NCBI RefSeq assembly: GCF_016586165.1
Contig: NZ_BCPR01000010.1
Location: 26,713 to 90,712, forward strand
Length of the DNA stretch: 64,000 nucleotides
Direction of reading: 5' to 3'
Origin: Dyella sp. EPa41
Lineage (GTDB): Bacteria > Pseudomonadota > Gammaproteobacteria > Xanthomonadales > Rhodanobacteraceae
Shown piece by piece: positions 17,173 through 26,625 of the stretch (position 1 is the stretch's first letter; each line of letters opens with the position of its first letter). Under the pieces are notes generated by a model. That model saw nothing but the letters and a program-made list of their open reading frames with translations. It was not told where the DNA came from and searched no databases. The position numbers were made by a program, and so were the translations under genes.

Positions 17173-19155
17173 TTACCTCACCTCGTCGTAGACGTATTCG
17201 TGCTGGCCATCGCGCAGGGTGAGCTTGCGGCTGTCCGGCGAGCCCGACACCACGAACTCGAAGCCGTCCGCGCCCGGCGAAATGGTCACGAAGGACAGCG
17301 ATCCATCGTCGTTCTTCCGCGAGGCCATCTCGCTATGCCAGGCGCCGAAATCGAACACGGTGGACTTGCCGTTGCGGGTGACCTGGATGCTGCCCACCGC
17401 CGGATTGCGATAGTTGGTGGCGAGCCTGGACGACGCTTCGGCATCAGCGGGCACCGTCAGGCGCTTGCGCTCCGCCGCCACCTGCGCCTTCAGGCGCTTT
17501 ACGCCGGCATCGATGTCGCCCTGCGCCAATGGCCTGCCGTCGAACAGCACTTCGAGCAGGCGCCGCTGGAACGGACCCCGGATGAACACGCCCGCGTCCG
17601 CGTTGGTGAGGATCACCGCGCCCACGCCCTGTTGCGGCAGCCAGTACATGTCGGAATGGAAGCCGGTGAGGTCGCCGCCGTGGTGCACCACCGGCACGCC
17701 CCAGGTGTTGTCGACGATCAGGCCCATGCCGTAGGTCGCGGTGGTACCCAGCGCCACGTTGGGCTTGCGGCGCTCGAGCAGTGCCTCCTTCGATACGTAG
17801 CGCGAGCCATCCGGCAGCAGTCCGTCGGCCAGCTCCATCTGCACGTAGCGCAACATGTCCGTGACCGCGCTCCACGCCGCACCCGCGGGACGGGCGGGGC
17901 GGATGGAATCATTGATGCCCATGCCCGCCACCGCCGTATGGCCGTCCACGTCCAGACCGTGTGGCGTGGCGTGGTTGCCGAGCAGTGCGCGGTCGTAGTC
18001 GAACGTCGTCTGCCGCATGCCAAGTGGATCGAACACCTGCTTCTGCATGGCCAGGTCATAGGCCGCGCCCAGCTCCAAGTCGGGATAGAGCACGTGCCCG
18101 CCCATGTAACCGGCGGCCGCGGCCATCAGGTTGGAGTATTGGAACAGCTGGCCGAACCTGCTGGTGGGCTGCATGCCGGCCAGCGACTTCATCACCGTTT
18201 CCGGCGTGGCGTTGCGGCTGTTGAGCACCCACTCCATGTCCTGCCGCGGCATGCCGGTGCAGGCGCAGATCAGGTGGCGTACCAGCACCTGTTTCGTGGT
18301 GTCCGCGTCGCCCAGCTTGAACGAGGGCATCACCTCCACCACCGGCGTGTTCCAGTCGAACCGCTTCTGGTCCACCAGCCTCGCGAGCATCAGCGTGGTC
18401 AGCGCCTTGGTGTTGGAGGCGATCATGAACAGCGTGTCGCCATCGATCGGCTCGGGCTTGCCGATCTCGCGCACGCCCAATCCACCGACGTACACCACCT
18501 TGCCGTGATCGATCAGCCCCAGCGCGACGCCGGGCACGTCATAGGCCTTGCGCGCGCTGTCCACGAAGTTCTTCAGCGTTTCGACGCGCCGGGCATCCAG
18601 CGGATGCGCCTTCTTCCCCGCGAAACTCTCGCGCTTGTAGCCCTTGGGCAACAGCCGGTCCGAAATGGCGCGCAACTGCGAGCTTCGTTTCTCGCCCACG
18701 GCGATGGCCACGTCGTAGATCAGCACCGTGAACTGGTTGGCGCGCCGGTAGACGATGGCAAAGACCGAGCGCTTGTCGTTGGCCGATGTCTCGTAGTTGT
18801 ACACGCGCACCTGATCCCAGTTGTCGCGGGGCGCACTGTCGGTGGCCACTTGCAGCGGCCATGTCCTTGCGGGCGCATACGCCTTCCAGGCCTGTGCGAC
18901 GGCGGCATCCGCATCGGCCGCCTGCACATCCACCAACACCACCTGCGAGCCCGACTCCGGTGGATCGAGGGTGACCTTGTTGCCGCCGGCATGCATCGCC
19001 CAGTCGGAGGGCACGACGAATTGCGTACCGGCCGAGGTGGTCTTCGGTGTGTCCGCCTTGACCGTGGTGCCCGCGGCACCGGGGGCAGGCGTGGCTGCCG
19101 CCGTCGGCATGGCCCAGGCGATCAGGCCAAGGAACAGGAAACATCGCGGCAACAT
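17173..19155 (-). CDS. exported serine hydrolase, class C beta-lactamase fold
   Basis: Periplasmic or secreted protein of 660 residues. A signal peptide (MLPRCFLFLGLIAWAMPTAAA) leads to an N-terminal domain of about 170 residues of unknown type. The beta-lactamase/D-Ala-D-Ala carboxypeptidase-like domain (about 190-530) has the catalytic Ser247-x-x-Lys250 (SNTK), the Tyr340-Ser-Asn342 motif and HHGG at 491-494 in place of KTG. The C-terminal 120 residues form a beta-rich lipocalin-like tail common in this family. Relatives are esterases or peptidases on D-amino-acid peptides rather than true lactamases. The ATG at 19155 follows GAGGTGC; the frame continues open for 125 codons upstream, discussed separately. 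Confidence 0.88.
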   Translation of the reverse strand: MLPRCFLFLGLIAWAMPTAAATPAPGAAGTTVKADTPKTTSAGTQFVVPSDWAMHAGGNKVTLDPPESGSQVVLVDVQAADADAAVAQAWKAYAPARTWPLQVATDSAPRDNWDQVRVYNYETSANDKRSVFAIVYRRANQFTVLIYDVAIAVGEKRSSQLRAISDRLLPKGYKRESFAGKKAHPLDARRVETLKNFVDSARKAYDVPGVALGLIDHGKVVYVGGLGVREIGKPEPIDGDTLFMIASNTKALTTLMLARLVDQKRFDWNTPVVEVMPSFKLGDADTTKQVLVRHLICACTGMPRQDMEWVLNSRNATPETVMKSLAGMQPTSRFGQLFQYSNLMAAAAGYMGGHVLYPDLELGAAYDLAMQKQVFDPLGMRQTTFDYDRALLGNHATPHGLDVDGHTAVAGMGINDSIRPARPAGAAWSAVTDMLRYVQMELADGLLPDGSRYVSKEALLERRKPNVALGTTATYGMGLIVDNTWGVPVVHHGGDLTGFHSDMYWLPQQGVGAVILTNADAGVFIRGPFQRRLLEVLFDGRPLAQGDIDAGVKRLKAQVAAERKRLTVPADAEASSRLATNYRNPAVGSIQVTRNGKSTVFDFGAWHSEMASRKNDDGSLSFVTISPGADGFEFVVSGSPDSRKLTLRDGQHEYVYDEVR

Positions 19156-19722
19156 GGAGCACCTCGCGGATAGAGGAAACGCTCGACTGTCGACTGCGCG
19201 CACGAACCAGAAACGCTCGCGGCGAAGCCGGTGACGCTGGTGATCAACGGAGTCTACACATGTTGGAACACGTTGCCAGTGCGCCTGCCGTGGTGCGCCG
19301 GATGACAGCAGCGTTGCAATGTCCTCGCCGTAACTCGCCCAGGCAGGCGCGACTTGCTTCACATCGAGCGCCTTGCCGCGTCTCTCCCTGATGCGCCAAA
19401 CCACGATCACGGCGGCGATGGCGCAAGCGAGGCGCAGCAGGTCGTTGATCCATCCCCAGTCGCCTGCACCCGAAGGATCGAACACGCGCACGCTGCGTTG
19501 AGCGGACAGTGGAATACCGGGCGACTCCACGCTCCGACATGCCTCCCGCCCCCTGGCGTGGCTTGTAACCGCCTCGGCAACGGCGCTGCCTTAGCATTGC
19601 CTTAGCCCCCGGCGACGCAGCTTGCTGCCGGGTAACTGGAGCCATGGCGATCGAAATTTTTTTCAGTACGCATTAAGCGCGGCAAGCCGAGCATCAGCGC
19701 CGAACCAACGGAGGTAAGTGTC
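19156..19722. other. intergenic stretch with in-frame open region
   Basis: About 570 bases between the divergent serine hydrolase and exported-protein genes. The minus strand is open from 19530 in frame with the hydrolase and encodes a plausible membrane helix (LLRLACAIAAVIVVWRIRERR) before running into the hydrolase signal peptide. There is no convincing ribosome site at 19530. An AT-rich patch at about 19650-19665 (AAATTTTTTTC) probably belongs to the promoter of the plus-strand gene. Confidence 0.4.
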
Positions 19723-20166
19723 ATGAGCAAGCGCGTGATGGGTAGTCGGGTACTGATGGGTCTTGCCGTCGCCGCCATGGCAGCCGCGCCCATGGTCGCG
19801 TCGGCCCATGATGGCTGGGGGCGCGACAACGGTTACCACCGCGGCTGGGACCGCGGCGGCTACCACGACCGTGACGGCTGGCGCCGCGACTACGGCCATC
19901 ACGACGGTCACTGGAGCGGCGGCAGGTGGATTGCCGGCGCGGTGGTGGCTGGCGCGGTGATCGGGCTCGTGCAAAGCGCGATGGCGCCGGCGCCGACCTA
20001 CTACGCGCAGCAGCCGACGGTGGTCTACCAGGATCCGCCGGTGGTCTATCGCCAGCCTCGCACCGTGGTGTATGAGCAGCCCAGGACCGTGGTCTATGAA
20101 GACGCGCCGGTGCAACCCGGCACGGTCGTCTATGGCTCGCCCTATGGTGACGACGACGGCAATTGA
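19723..20166 (+). CDS. exported Gly/His/Tyr-rich hypothetical protein
   Basis: Exported protein of 147 residues. A signal peptide cleaves after VASA; next come a Gly/Asp/His/Arg-rich section (about 29-65), one short glycine-zipper-like hydrophobic segment (about 68-88, GRWIAGAVVAGAVIGLVQSA), and a C-terminal section with repeated VVYxxP units (four copies of the TVVY type). The start has a strong GGAGGTAAG site. Similar small proteins with a glycine-zipper helix are common in Xanthomonadales and are assumed to sit in the envelope; no function is known. It is monocistronic, followed by a terminator shared with hrpB. Confidence 0.78.
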   Translation: MSKRVMGSRVLMGLAVAAMAAAPMVASAHDGWGRDNGYHRGWDRGGYHDRDGWRRDYGHHDGHWSGGRWIAGAVVAGAVIGLVQSAMAPAPTYYAQQPTVVYQDPPVVYRQPRTVVYEQPRTVVYEDAPVQPGTVVYGSPYGDDDGN

Positions 20167-20202
20167 TCCCGCCTCGTGCCGCGCAAGGGAAGACTCAGGA
20201 GA

Positions 20203-20226
20203 AGCCCGGCACCCGCCGGGCTTTTC
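20203..20226. terminator. rho-independent terminator between convergent genes
   Basis: Stem AGCCCGGC/GCCGGGCT (20203-20210 with 20215-20222) and loop ACCC, followed by TTTCT. It lies between the exported protein gene and the 3' end of hrpB, and the hairpin can serve both strands, better on plus. Confidence 0.75.
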
Positions 20227-20262
20227 TGATTCCGGCAGCGGGCTGACGCCACGAGGCGATGC

Positions 20263-22788
20263 TCAGGTGCCGCGCGGCTTGGCCCGATGCGTCGGTGCCG
20301 CCGTCCATGGATCGTCCGGCCACGGGTGACGCGGGTAGCGGCCTTTCAGTTCCTTCTTCACTTCGGGATAGGTGCGCTCCCAGAAGCCCTTGAGGTCCTG
20401 CGTGACCTGGATGGGGCGGCCGGCCGGCGACAACAGGTGCAGCGTCACCGGAATGCGGCCGTTGGCAACGCGGGGCGTGTCGGCGAGGCCGAACAGCTCC
20501 TGCAGCTTCACCGCCAGCACCGGCGGTTCGCCTTCGGCGTATTCCAGCCGGCGGCTCATGCCGCTGGGCACCGTGAGGCTTTCGGGCACCTGCGCGTCGA
20601 GCTGGCGGCGTTGCTCGTAGTCGAACAGGCTGCCCAGTGCCTGCGAGAGTTCGTCGGCGCCCAGCGCACCAAGGCTGCGCTTGCCGTTGAGATAAGGCGC
20701 GAGCCAGTCGTCGAGCGACTCCAGCAGCGCGGCGTCGGAGACATCGGGCAAGCCGAGCTCCGGTATCCAGGCGCGCAGGGCCTGCATGCGAGCGCGCAGG
20801 CGATGGGCGTGCTCGCTCCACGGCAGGACGCCGATGCCCTTGGCGCGAACCGCGGCAAGCAGCGCCGGCAAGGCATCCTCGGGTTTCACCGGGACGCTGC
20901 GGCGATCGAGCACGATGGCGGCGTAGCGTTGCTCCTCGAAGGCTTCGACGGCCTGGCGCTCATCGTTCCAACGCAGCACACGCTCGCGCTTGAACTGCGC
21001 GGGATACTCGCGTTCCAGCACGCGCGCATCGATGGGCGCGGCGGCGAGGATCAAGCTGTCACGCGCCTCGAAGCGCAGGTCCAGCGCCACCAGCCAGGGC
21101 TCGCCGTGCAGCGCGGTGCCCTCATGCAGGCGCGCACCGCGGCCATTGGCGAGGGTGTAGCGCAGCGGGTTGGCGTCGTCGCGACGCGCAACGCGATCGG
21201 GAAAAGCATGCAGCAACAGATCGCCCACCGCGTGGCTGTCGGGCACGCCGCTGGCCGCGCTACGCACGTCGAGCCGGCGACGCCAACCCTTGCTGGCCTG
21301 CTCGATCGCTGCCAGCGCACCCGCATCGGCGCCGGTACGCGCGCCGGCCGTGTGACGGTCGCGCCAGGCATGCAGCGCGCTGACGCGCGCGCGGAAGTCG
21401 TCGGTGCGCGCCTGCTCGCCGCGCAGCGGCGAACGCGCCTCCATCAAGGCAAGCAGGTCGGCGACCAGCGCGCGCAACTCCGGCGCCGCACGCAGCGCCG
21501 CTGCGCCAAGACGTGGCGTGGCGCCCAGTTCCAGCATCTCGCGGCCGAGTGCCGTGATGCGCCCATCGGCCGCGAGCGCACCGAGCTGCGTGAGCAGATC
21601 CCGCCCCTGCGCCAGCGCGCCGGCTGGCGGCGACTCCAGCCAGGGAAGCTCGACGCCGCTGCCCGCCGTGATGCCCCAGGCCGCAAGCTCGAGGGCAAGA
21701 CCGGAAAGCTCGGCCTGCACGATTTCCGCGGTGCGCGATGGATCGAGCCGCTTGCTCTGCGGCCACAGGCGATACGCCGTGCCTTCGGCCACGCGGCCGG
21801 CGCGGCCGGCGCGCTGGTCGGCGGAGGCCTGCGAGATGTTCACGGTTTCCAGCCGCGTGAAACCCGAGTTGGGATCGAAGCGCGGCTCGCGCGCGAGCCC
21901 GCTGTCCACCACGGCGCGGATGCCCGGCAAGGTCACGCTGGACTCGGCGACGTTGGTGGCGAGCACCACGCGCCGCGTGCCCGGCTCGGCTGGACTCAAC
22001 GCCGTCTGCTGCTCGGCCAGCGAAAGCTCGCCATGCAAAGGGACGACGTCAACGTTCTCGTCGAGCGCGGATTCCAGCACGGATTGCGTGCGTGAGATCT
22101 CGCGTCGCCCCGGCAGGAAGGCGAGCACGTCGCCTGGATTTTCCTGCAACGCCTGGCGCACGACGCGCGCCAGATGATGCTCGGTGCTTTCCTGCACGCG
22201 CGCAGGCGGATACGCCACGGCGACCGGGAAGCTTCGGCCGGGACTGCTGATGCGCGGCGCATCCAGCCACTGCGCGATGCGCTCGCCGTCCAGCGTGGCG
22301 GACATCACCAGGATGCGCAGGTCGGGCCGCAGCGTGCCTTGCACGTCGAGCGCCAGCGCGGCGCCGAGATCACCGGCGAGGTGCCGCTCATGGAATTCGT
22401 CGAACAGGATCGCGCCGATGCCGGTGAGTTCGGGATCGTCCTGTATCAGTCGCGTGAGGATGCCTTCGGTCACCACTTCGACGCGTGTCGCCTTGCCCAC
22501 CTTCGCCTCGAAGCGGATGCGGTAACCGACCGTGTGGCCGACTTCTTCACCCAGCTGCTGCGCCATGAACTGCGCCGCCGCCCGCGCCGCGATACGCCGG
22601 GGCTCGAGCATGAGGATCTTGCCCTCGCCCAGCCACGGCTGGCCGAGCAAGGCGATCGGCACCTGCGTGGTCTTGCCTGCGCCGGGCGGCGCCTCCAGCA
22701 CCAGGCGCGGATGCGCGGCGAGCGAAGCGCGGATCTCCGGCAGCAGCGGAGTGATGGGGAAGGAAGGCGATGCACTCATCGCGCACAT
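20263..22788 (-). CDS. hrpB: ATP-dependent RNA helicase HrpB
   Basis: DEAH-type helicase of 841 residues, the usual HrpB length. Walker A is APPGAGKTTQVP near residue 36, the Walker B/DEAH equivalent is FDEFHERH, motif III SATLD follows, and motif VI reads QRAGRAGRVAEGTAYRLW. Further on come the HA2-like region and the HrpB-specific C-terminal domain with PAGRPIQVTQDL and FWERTYPEVKKELKGRYPRH (given in part). Known HrpB proteins are RNA helicases with a poorly defined cellular role. Two starts are possible, 22788 and 22779 (MSASPSF); neither has a clear ribosome site. It lies 100 bases after gspD on the same strand and may be read through from the secretion operon. Confidence 0.95.
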   Translation of the reverse strand: MCAMSASPSFPITPLLPEIRASLAAHPRLVLEAPPGAGKTTQVPIALLGQPWLGEGKILMLEPRRIAARAAAQFMAQQLGEEVGHTVGYRIRFEAKVGKATRVEVVTEGILTRLIQDDPELTGIGAILFDEFHERHLAGDLGAALALDVQGTLRPDLRILVMSATLDGERIAQWLDAPRISSPGRSFPVAVAYPPARVQESTEHHLARVVRQALQENPGDVLAFLPGRREISRTQSVLESALDENVDVVPLHGELSLAEQQTALSPAEPGTRRVVLATNVAESSVTLPGIRAVVDSGLAREPRFDPNSGFTRLETVNISQASADQRAGRAGRVAEGTAYRLWPQSKRLDPSRTAEIVQAELSGLALELAAWGITAGSGVELPWLESPPAGALAQGRDLLTQLGALAADGRITALGREMLELGATPRLGAAALRAAPELRALVADLLALMEARSPLRGEQARTDDFRARVSALHAWRDRHTAGARTGADAGALAAIEQASKGWRRRLDVRSAASGVPDSHAVGDLLLHAFPDRVARRDDANPLRYTLANGRGARLHEGTALHGEPWLVALDLRFEARDSLILAAAPIDARVLEREYPAQFKRERVLRWNDERQAVEAFEEQRYAAIVLDRRSVPVKPEDALPALLAAVRAKGIGVLPWSEHAHRLRARMQALRAWIPELGLPDVSDAALLESLDDWLAPYLNGKRSLGALGADELSQALGSLFDYEQRRQLDAQVPESLTVPSGMSRRLEYAEGEPPVLAVKLQELFGLADTPRVANGRIPVTLHLLSPAGRPIQVTQDLKGFWERTYPEVKKELKGRYPRHPWPDDPWTAAPTHRAKPRGT

Positions 22789-22888
22789 GATAACGGCGCG
22801 CCGGCGATGACGAAGGCTGCCGGCATTCCGGCAGTCGCCGAAATGCCGGTGGGAAGGGCGTCATGCCCTGCCCGTCGGAACGACAAGT

Positions 22889-25267
22889 TCAGTGGGTGGA
22901 TGGCGTCTCGCTCGCCGCGCGCAACGGAGCCAGCGATTCGAACTTCCGTTGGTACTCGTCCGTCACCTGCTTGGCTTCCTCGCTGCTGGTGATGACACGC
23001 GGCGTGATCAGCACGATGAGCTCGGTGCGGTTGCGGTTGTGGTTGGTGGTGCCGAACAGGCGGCCGATGACCGGCACGCGGTTGAGGCCGGGAACGCCGG
23101 TATCGGTGTTGCCCTCGTTCTGCTGGATCAGGCCGCCCAGCAGCACGGTCTGTCCGCTCTGCACGGCGATCTGCGTGCCCACCGCGCGCTGCTGGATGGT
23201 GAAGTTGCCCTGCGAGTTGGCGGCGCCGGTCGTGTTGCTCACCTGCTGCTGCACGTTGAGATATACCAGCCCGCCCGGATTCACGCGCGGCTGCACGTCG
23301 AGGATCACGCCGGTGGGCACATAGCTCACGCTGCTCGCCGTGGAACCGGCCGTGGTGGCGCCCAGGCCGGTCACGATGGAGGTCTGGTTGATCGGCACCT
23401 GGTCACCGACCTGGATGTGCGCGACTTGATTGTTCAACACCACCAGCGACGGCGCCGACAGTGTCTTGGTGGTGCCATTGGTTTCCAGCGCGCGCACCGC
23501 GACCTGCAGCTTGCTGTTGCCGCTCAGGAACGAATAGAAGAACGGCTCGCCGCCATACTTGTTACCGCCACCACCCAGCGCGCCCTGATGGAGCATGCCC
23601 GGATACGCCGAGGTGGCGCCATTGATGTTGCCGCTGCTGTCGTAGGTCGGCGTACTGTTGGCCAGGCCTTGCAGGTACCACTGCACGCCAAATTCCAGCT
23701 GGCCGGTGAGATCCACTTCGAGGATGCGCATCTCGATCTGCACCTGCAGCGGCACGTTGTCCAGGCGCTTGATGGCCTGTTCGATCTCTGCCCACTGCGA
23801 GGGACGCGCGCGCACCAGCAGCTGGTTGTTGGAATCCACCGAGCTGATGCGGATGCTGCCGTCTTCGGAGGTGTACTGCGCGCCCGCGCCGTTGCCGCCG
23901 CTGCCGTTGGCGTTGCTGGCATTGCCGAAGGTGCCGGCGGCGCCACCGCTGTTGCCGAAACCGCTGCCGGTGTTGCCGAACGCATTGCCGGTGCTGGTGC
24001 CGGTACCACTGGTGGTTCCCAGTCCACCGGCGCTGCCGAAGCCGCCGCCCACGCCGTTGACGCCGGTGCTGCTGCCGAAGCTGCCGGCGGTGCTGCCCAT
24101 GCCGCTGGCCGAGCCGTTGGCGTTTTCGCTGGTGCCCAGCGTATTGCTGGTAAGGCCGGAAGCGACCTTGCCGTTGTTGGCGCCGCCCGCGCCGGCGCCG
24201 TTGGTGTAGATCTGCGCCAGGTACTGCGCGAGGTCCGACGCCTTGATGTTGCGCACGTCGTACACGAACAGGTTGGGCTCGTTGCCGCCGCCGCGATCGA
24301 TCTTGGCGACCCAGTCGCCGACTTCCTGCAGGTAGTTGGGCTGCGTGCTGATCACCACCAGCGCATTGGTGCGTTCGATCGGGATGAAGCGCAGCATGCC
24401 GGCCAGCGGCGTGTCGCCCTTCGGCCCGAAGATCTGGTCGAGCTGCGGCATCAGCTCGGCGACATTGGCGTGCTGCAGGCTGAACACGCCCACCGACATG
24501 CCGCGCAGCCAGTCCACGTCGAAGGTGTGGACGGTGCGCTGGTAGTTGTCCAGCTCCGAGGGCGTGCCGGAAAGCACGATCAGGTTGCGCGACGGATCCA
24601 CCAGCAGGATGGAATCGGCGCGCGCGAACGGCTTGATCAGCTTCTGCATCTCGTTGGCCGAGATGTAACGCAGCGAGAACAGGCGCGCCTGCAGCCCGCC
24701 CTGCGGCGCCACCGCGTTGAGGCTGGGCACGAGGTTGCCGGCGACCGCGTCCTTGGCGGGCATCACCACGTAATGGCCGTTCTGCATGACCAGCGCGTTG
24801 TTGGTCCAGGACAGCAGCGTCTCCAGGATGGGAATGGCCTGGCTGCTGTCCACCGGTTCGGCGGTGGAGAAGGAGATGTTGCCCTGCACGCCCGGCACGA
24901 TGGTGTAGTTCTGCTTGAGCAGGTCGCCCAGGATCGCCTTGACCACCGCCTGCACGGGCTGGTTTTCGAAATTGAAGGTGACCGCGCCGTCGCCGCTGGC
25001 CGCCTTGCGTGGCTGTGCCAGCCCGGTCGCGCGAATGAACTGGCCGCTGCCGCTGTTCACGTCGGGACGTGGGACCACGGCGGTTTCCGCACTGTTGCCG
25101 GCATTGAGTGGCAAGGGCTGCGGCACCGGTTTTTCCGTTCCGGCCATCGCCTCGCGCTGCAGCGCCCCGTCATCGGGCTGGGGCGGCAAGGTCTGGCAGC
25201 CGGCAAGCCACATCGCCATGGCAAGCGTGCCGATGCGGTGAAACCGCCGTGTGCGGTGGGTGGTCAT
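22889..25267 (-). CDS. gspD: type II secretion secretin GspD (XpsD)
   Basis: Outer-membrane secretin of 792 residues, the exit channel of the type II system. The N-terminus is a lipoprotein signal with lipobox LAGC (Cys24). The N0 domain starts about residue 94 (VTFNFENQPVQAVVKAIL), with N1-N3 at about 165-500. N3 is interrupted by a Gly/Ser/Asn-rich stretch of about 110 residues (357-465). The secretin core begins near 507 (VQIEMRILEVDL) and contains VPTGVILDVQPRV and VPVIGRLFGTTN, with the family ending LIVLITPRVI. A short polar tail replaces a classical S-domain, consistent with a self-anchoring lipoprotein secretin. It is last in the operon, three bases after gspN. Confidence 0.97.
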   Translation of the reverse strand: MTTHRTRRFHRIGTLAMAMWLAGCQTLPPQPDDGALQREAMAGTEKPVPQPLPLNAGNSAETAVVPRPDVNSGSGQFIRATGLAQPRKAASGDGAVTFNFENQPVQAVVKAILGDLLKQNYTIVPGVQGNISFSTAEPVDSSQAIPILETLLSWTNNALVMQNGHYVVMPAKDAVAGNLVPSLNAVAPQGGLQARLFSLRYISANEMQKLIKPFARADSILLVDPSRNLIVLSGTPSELDNYQRTVHTFDVDWLRGMSVGVFSLQHANVAELMPQLDQIFGPKGDTPLAGMLRFIPIERTNALVVISTQPNYLQEVGDWVAKIDRGGGNEPNLFVYDVRNIKASDLAQYLAQIYTNGAGAGGANNGKVASGLTSNTLGTSENANGSASGMGSTAGSFGSSTGVNGVGGGFGSAGGLGTTSGTGTSTGNAFGNTGSGFGNSGGAAGTFGNASNANGSGGNGAGAQYTSEDGSIRISSVDSNNQLLVRARPSQWAEIEQAIKRLDNVPLQVQIEMRILEVDLTGQLEFGVQWYLQGLANSTPTYDSSGNINGATSAYPGMLHQGALGGGGNKYGGEPFFYSFLSGNSKLQVAVRALETNGTTKTLSAPSLVVLNNQVAHIQVGDQVPINQTSIVTGLGATTAGSTASSVSYVPTGVILDVQPRVNPGGLVYLNVQQQVSNTTGAANSQGNFTIQQRAVGTQIAVQSGQTVLLGGLIQQNEGNTDTGVPGLNRVPVIGRLFGTTNHNRNRTELIVLITPRVITSSEEAKQVTDEYQRKFESLAPLRAASETPSTH
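23873..24199 (-). repeat. low-complexity Gly/Ser/Asn coding repeat in gspD
   Basis: Coding positions for residues 357-465 of the secretin. They consist of irregular repeats of Gly, Ser, Asn and Thr with recurring FGN/FGS units, encoded by near-repetitive DNA (GCCGTTGCC-like units on the plus strand). It interrupts the N3 domain, where secretins often carry a flexible loop, but it is longer than usual. Confidence 0.8.
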
Positions 25268-25270
25268 GGC

Positions 25271-26002
25271 TCAGTGTGCTCCCTCGGGGTTCGCTGCCTG
25301 CTGTTGGGCGCGACGCTTTTGGATGGCTTCTCGCAGCGCGCGAAGGCGATCGGCCTGCGTGCTGTTGGGTTGGTCGGGCGCCATGTTGGCGCCGGGCGCG
25401 GGTGGGCCTTGCGGCTTGACCGGCCCGATCATCATCTGCATGCCGCCGGCGGGTGCAGGCGCGGGCGGCGTATTGGTGGCTGCCTGCGCGGGTGCGGGCG
25501 GCGCCGGCGTGTTCTTGGGCATGTCGATCGGTGCGCCGGCCGGCAGTTCCAGCTCGGTGCGTCCACTGGCCGATTCGAACACCGCGGCGCGCGGCTTGAG
25601 CTCGACCAGGCGCCAGCTGCCATCGGGAAGCGTGTCGCCTTCGCGCACGCGCACTTCCCGATCGCCCCCCTTGTCGTGCAGCAAGGCCATGTGCAGGGCC
25701 GGCGTGACGATGATGCCGGTCAGCTGCATGTCGCCCAGGCTGGCGCCGCCGCTGGCGGTACGCAGGCTAGGCTTGCGGTCGGGACTGAACAACGGCTGCT
25801 GCCACACCGCGGAAAACTGCGCGAGCGGTATGGGCGGCGGCAAACCCTGGTCATGGGTTTCGGGCAGCGGCGTCGCCGGGCGCGGCGCGCCCCAGTTCAC
25901 GCCCCGGCCCACGCCCACCAGGAATAACAGCAGCACGACGCCGAACACGGCGGCGAAGACGCCGAGGATGGGGGTCAGTCGGCGTTGCGCGGCGGCGTTC
26001 AT
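25271..26002 (-). CDS. gspN: type II secretion protein XpsN (GspC/N role)
   Basis: Inner-membrane protein of 243 residues with one N-terminal helix (about 12-34) and a periplasmic part. The region after the helix contains AVWQQPLFSPDRKP, resembling the homology region of GspC that contacts the secretin, then a small beta domain, and a long Pro/Ala-rich section ending in a charged helix (RALREAIQKRRAQQQA). In Xanthomonas, XpsN occupies this position between XpsM and XpsD and forms a complex with both; the same order supports the name here. Its start overlaps the gspM stop (ATGA). Confidence 0.88.
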   Translation of the reverse strand: MNAAAQRRLTPILGVFAAVFGVVLLLFLVGVGRGVNWGAPRPATPLPETHDQGLPPPIPLAQFSAVWQQPLFSPDRKPSLRTASGGASLGDMQLTGIIVTPALHMALLHDKGGDREVRVREGDTLPDGSWRLVELKPRAAVFESASGRTELELPAGAPIDMPKNTPAPPAPAQAATNTPPAPAPAGGMQMMIGPVKPQGPPAPGANMAPDQPNSTQADRLRALREAIQKRRAQQQAANPEGAH

Positions 26003-26625
26003 GGCGCCTCCTGCGACGCTTCGCCACCGGCCGCGCGCGGCTGGCGCACGTAGCCCGACAAGGTGAACTGCACCTCCAGCGGCGCGCTGTTCTGCTGCAT
26101 GGCCGCCACCGGATTGCGGTAGATGCTGAGGTCGTCGACGAACAGGTAGGGCGTGCCCTGCTCCAGGTCGTGCAGCGTCTCGGCCAGCGGCTGCACGTCG
26201 CAGCGCAGGCTGATGCTCACGGCCACCTTGCGGTACGGCTCGTCGGCGGCGGCCGGCGGATTGGGCACCGGCATCTTCTGCGTCACGTCACAGGCACCGC
26301 CCGGATGCGCAGCCACCGCATCGACCACGCGCTGCATCAGCCCGGCGGCGGCGGCGTTCGGATCGTCTTCGGGAAGGAAGGCATGGCTCGCCGCCTGCCC
26401 TGCGCCCATCGCGGCAAGGCGCTGCTGCAGTTGCGGCTTCTCGGCGATGGCGGCGGCGTAGCGCGAATGCGTGTCGCGCAGGTCGTCCATCTCCGCGTGG
26501 ATGGTGCGCAGCGGCGCCACGAACCACCAATGCAGCAGGGCGAAGTACGCGACCACCAGCACGGCCAGCAGGAGCAGCACGGCGGCGATGCGGCTTTCGC
26601 GCGGCTTGAGCGCCGTCATCTTCAT
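25999..26625 (-). CDS. gspM: type II secretion protein GspM (XpsM)
   Basis: Bitopic inner-membrane protein of 208 residues: a short basic N-terminus, one helix (about 13-35, IAAVLLLLAVLVVAYFALL), a periplasmic coiled coil (about 40-75) and a small ferredoxin-like domain (about 110-195, RKVAVSISLRCDVQPL...). This is the GspM/PilO-like design that pairs with GspL to hold the ATPase. The start at 26625 overlaps the gspL stop as ATGA and follows GGGAGGC. Sequence identity to known GspM is usually low; position and topology carry the assignment. Confidence 0.87.
   Translation of the reverse strand: MKMTALKPRESRIAAVLLLLAVLVVAYFALLHWWFVAPLRTIHAEMDDLRDTHSRYAAAIAEKPQLQQRLAAMGAGQAASHAFLPEDDPNAAAAGLMQRVVDAVAAHPGGACDVTQKMPVPNPPAAADEPYRKVAVSISLRCDVQPLAETLHDLEQGTPYLFVDDLSIYRNPVAAMQQNSAPLEVQFTLSGYVRQPRAAGGEASQEAP

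Noticed and set aside
22892..25927. 1011-codon plus-strand open frame across gspD and gspN
   Set aside because: It is an antisense shadow of GC-rich coding DNA; the minus frames encode well-known secretion proteins.
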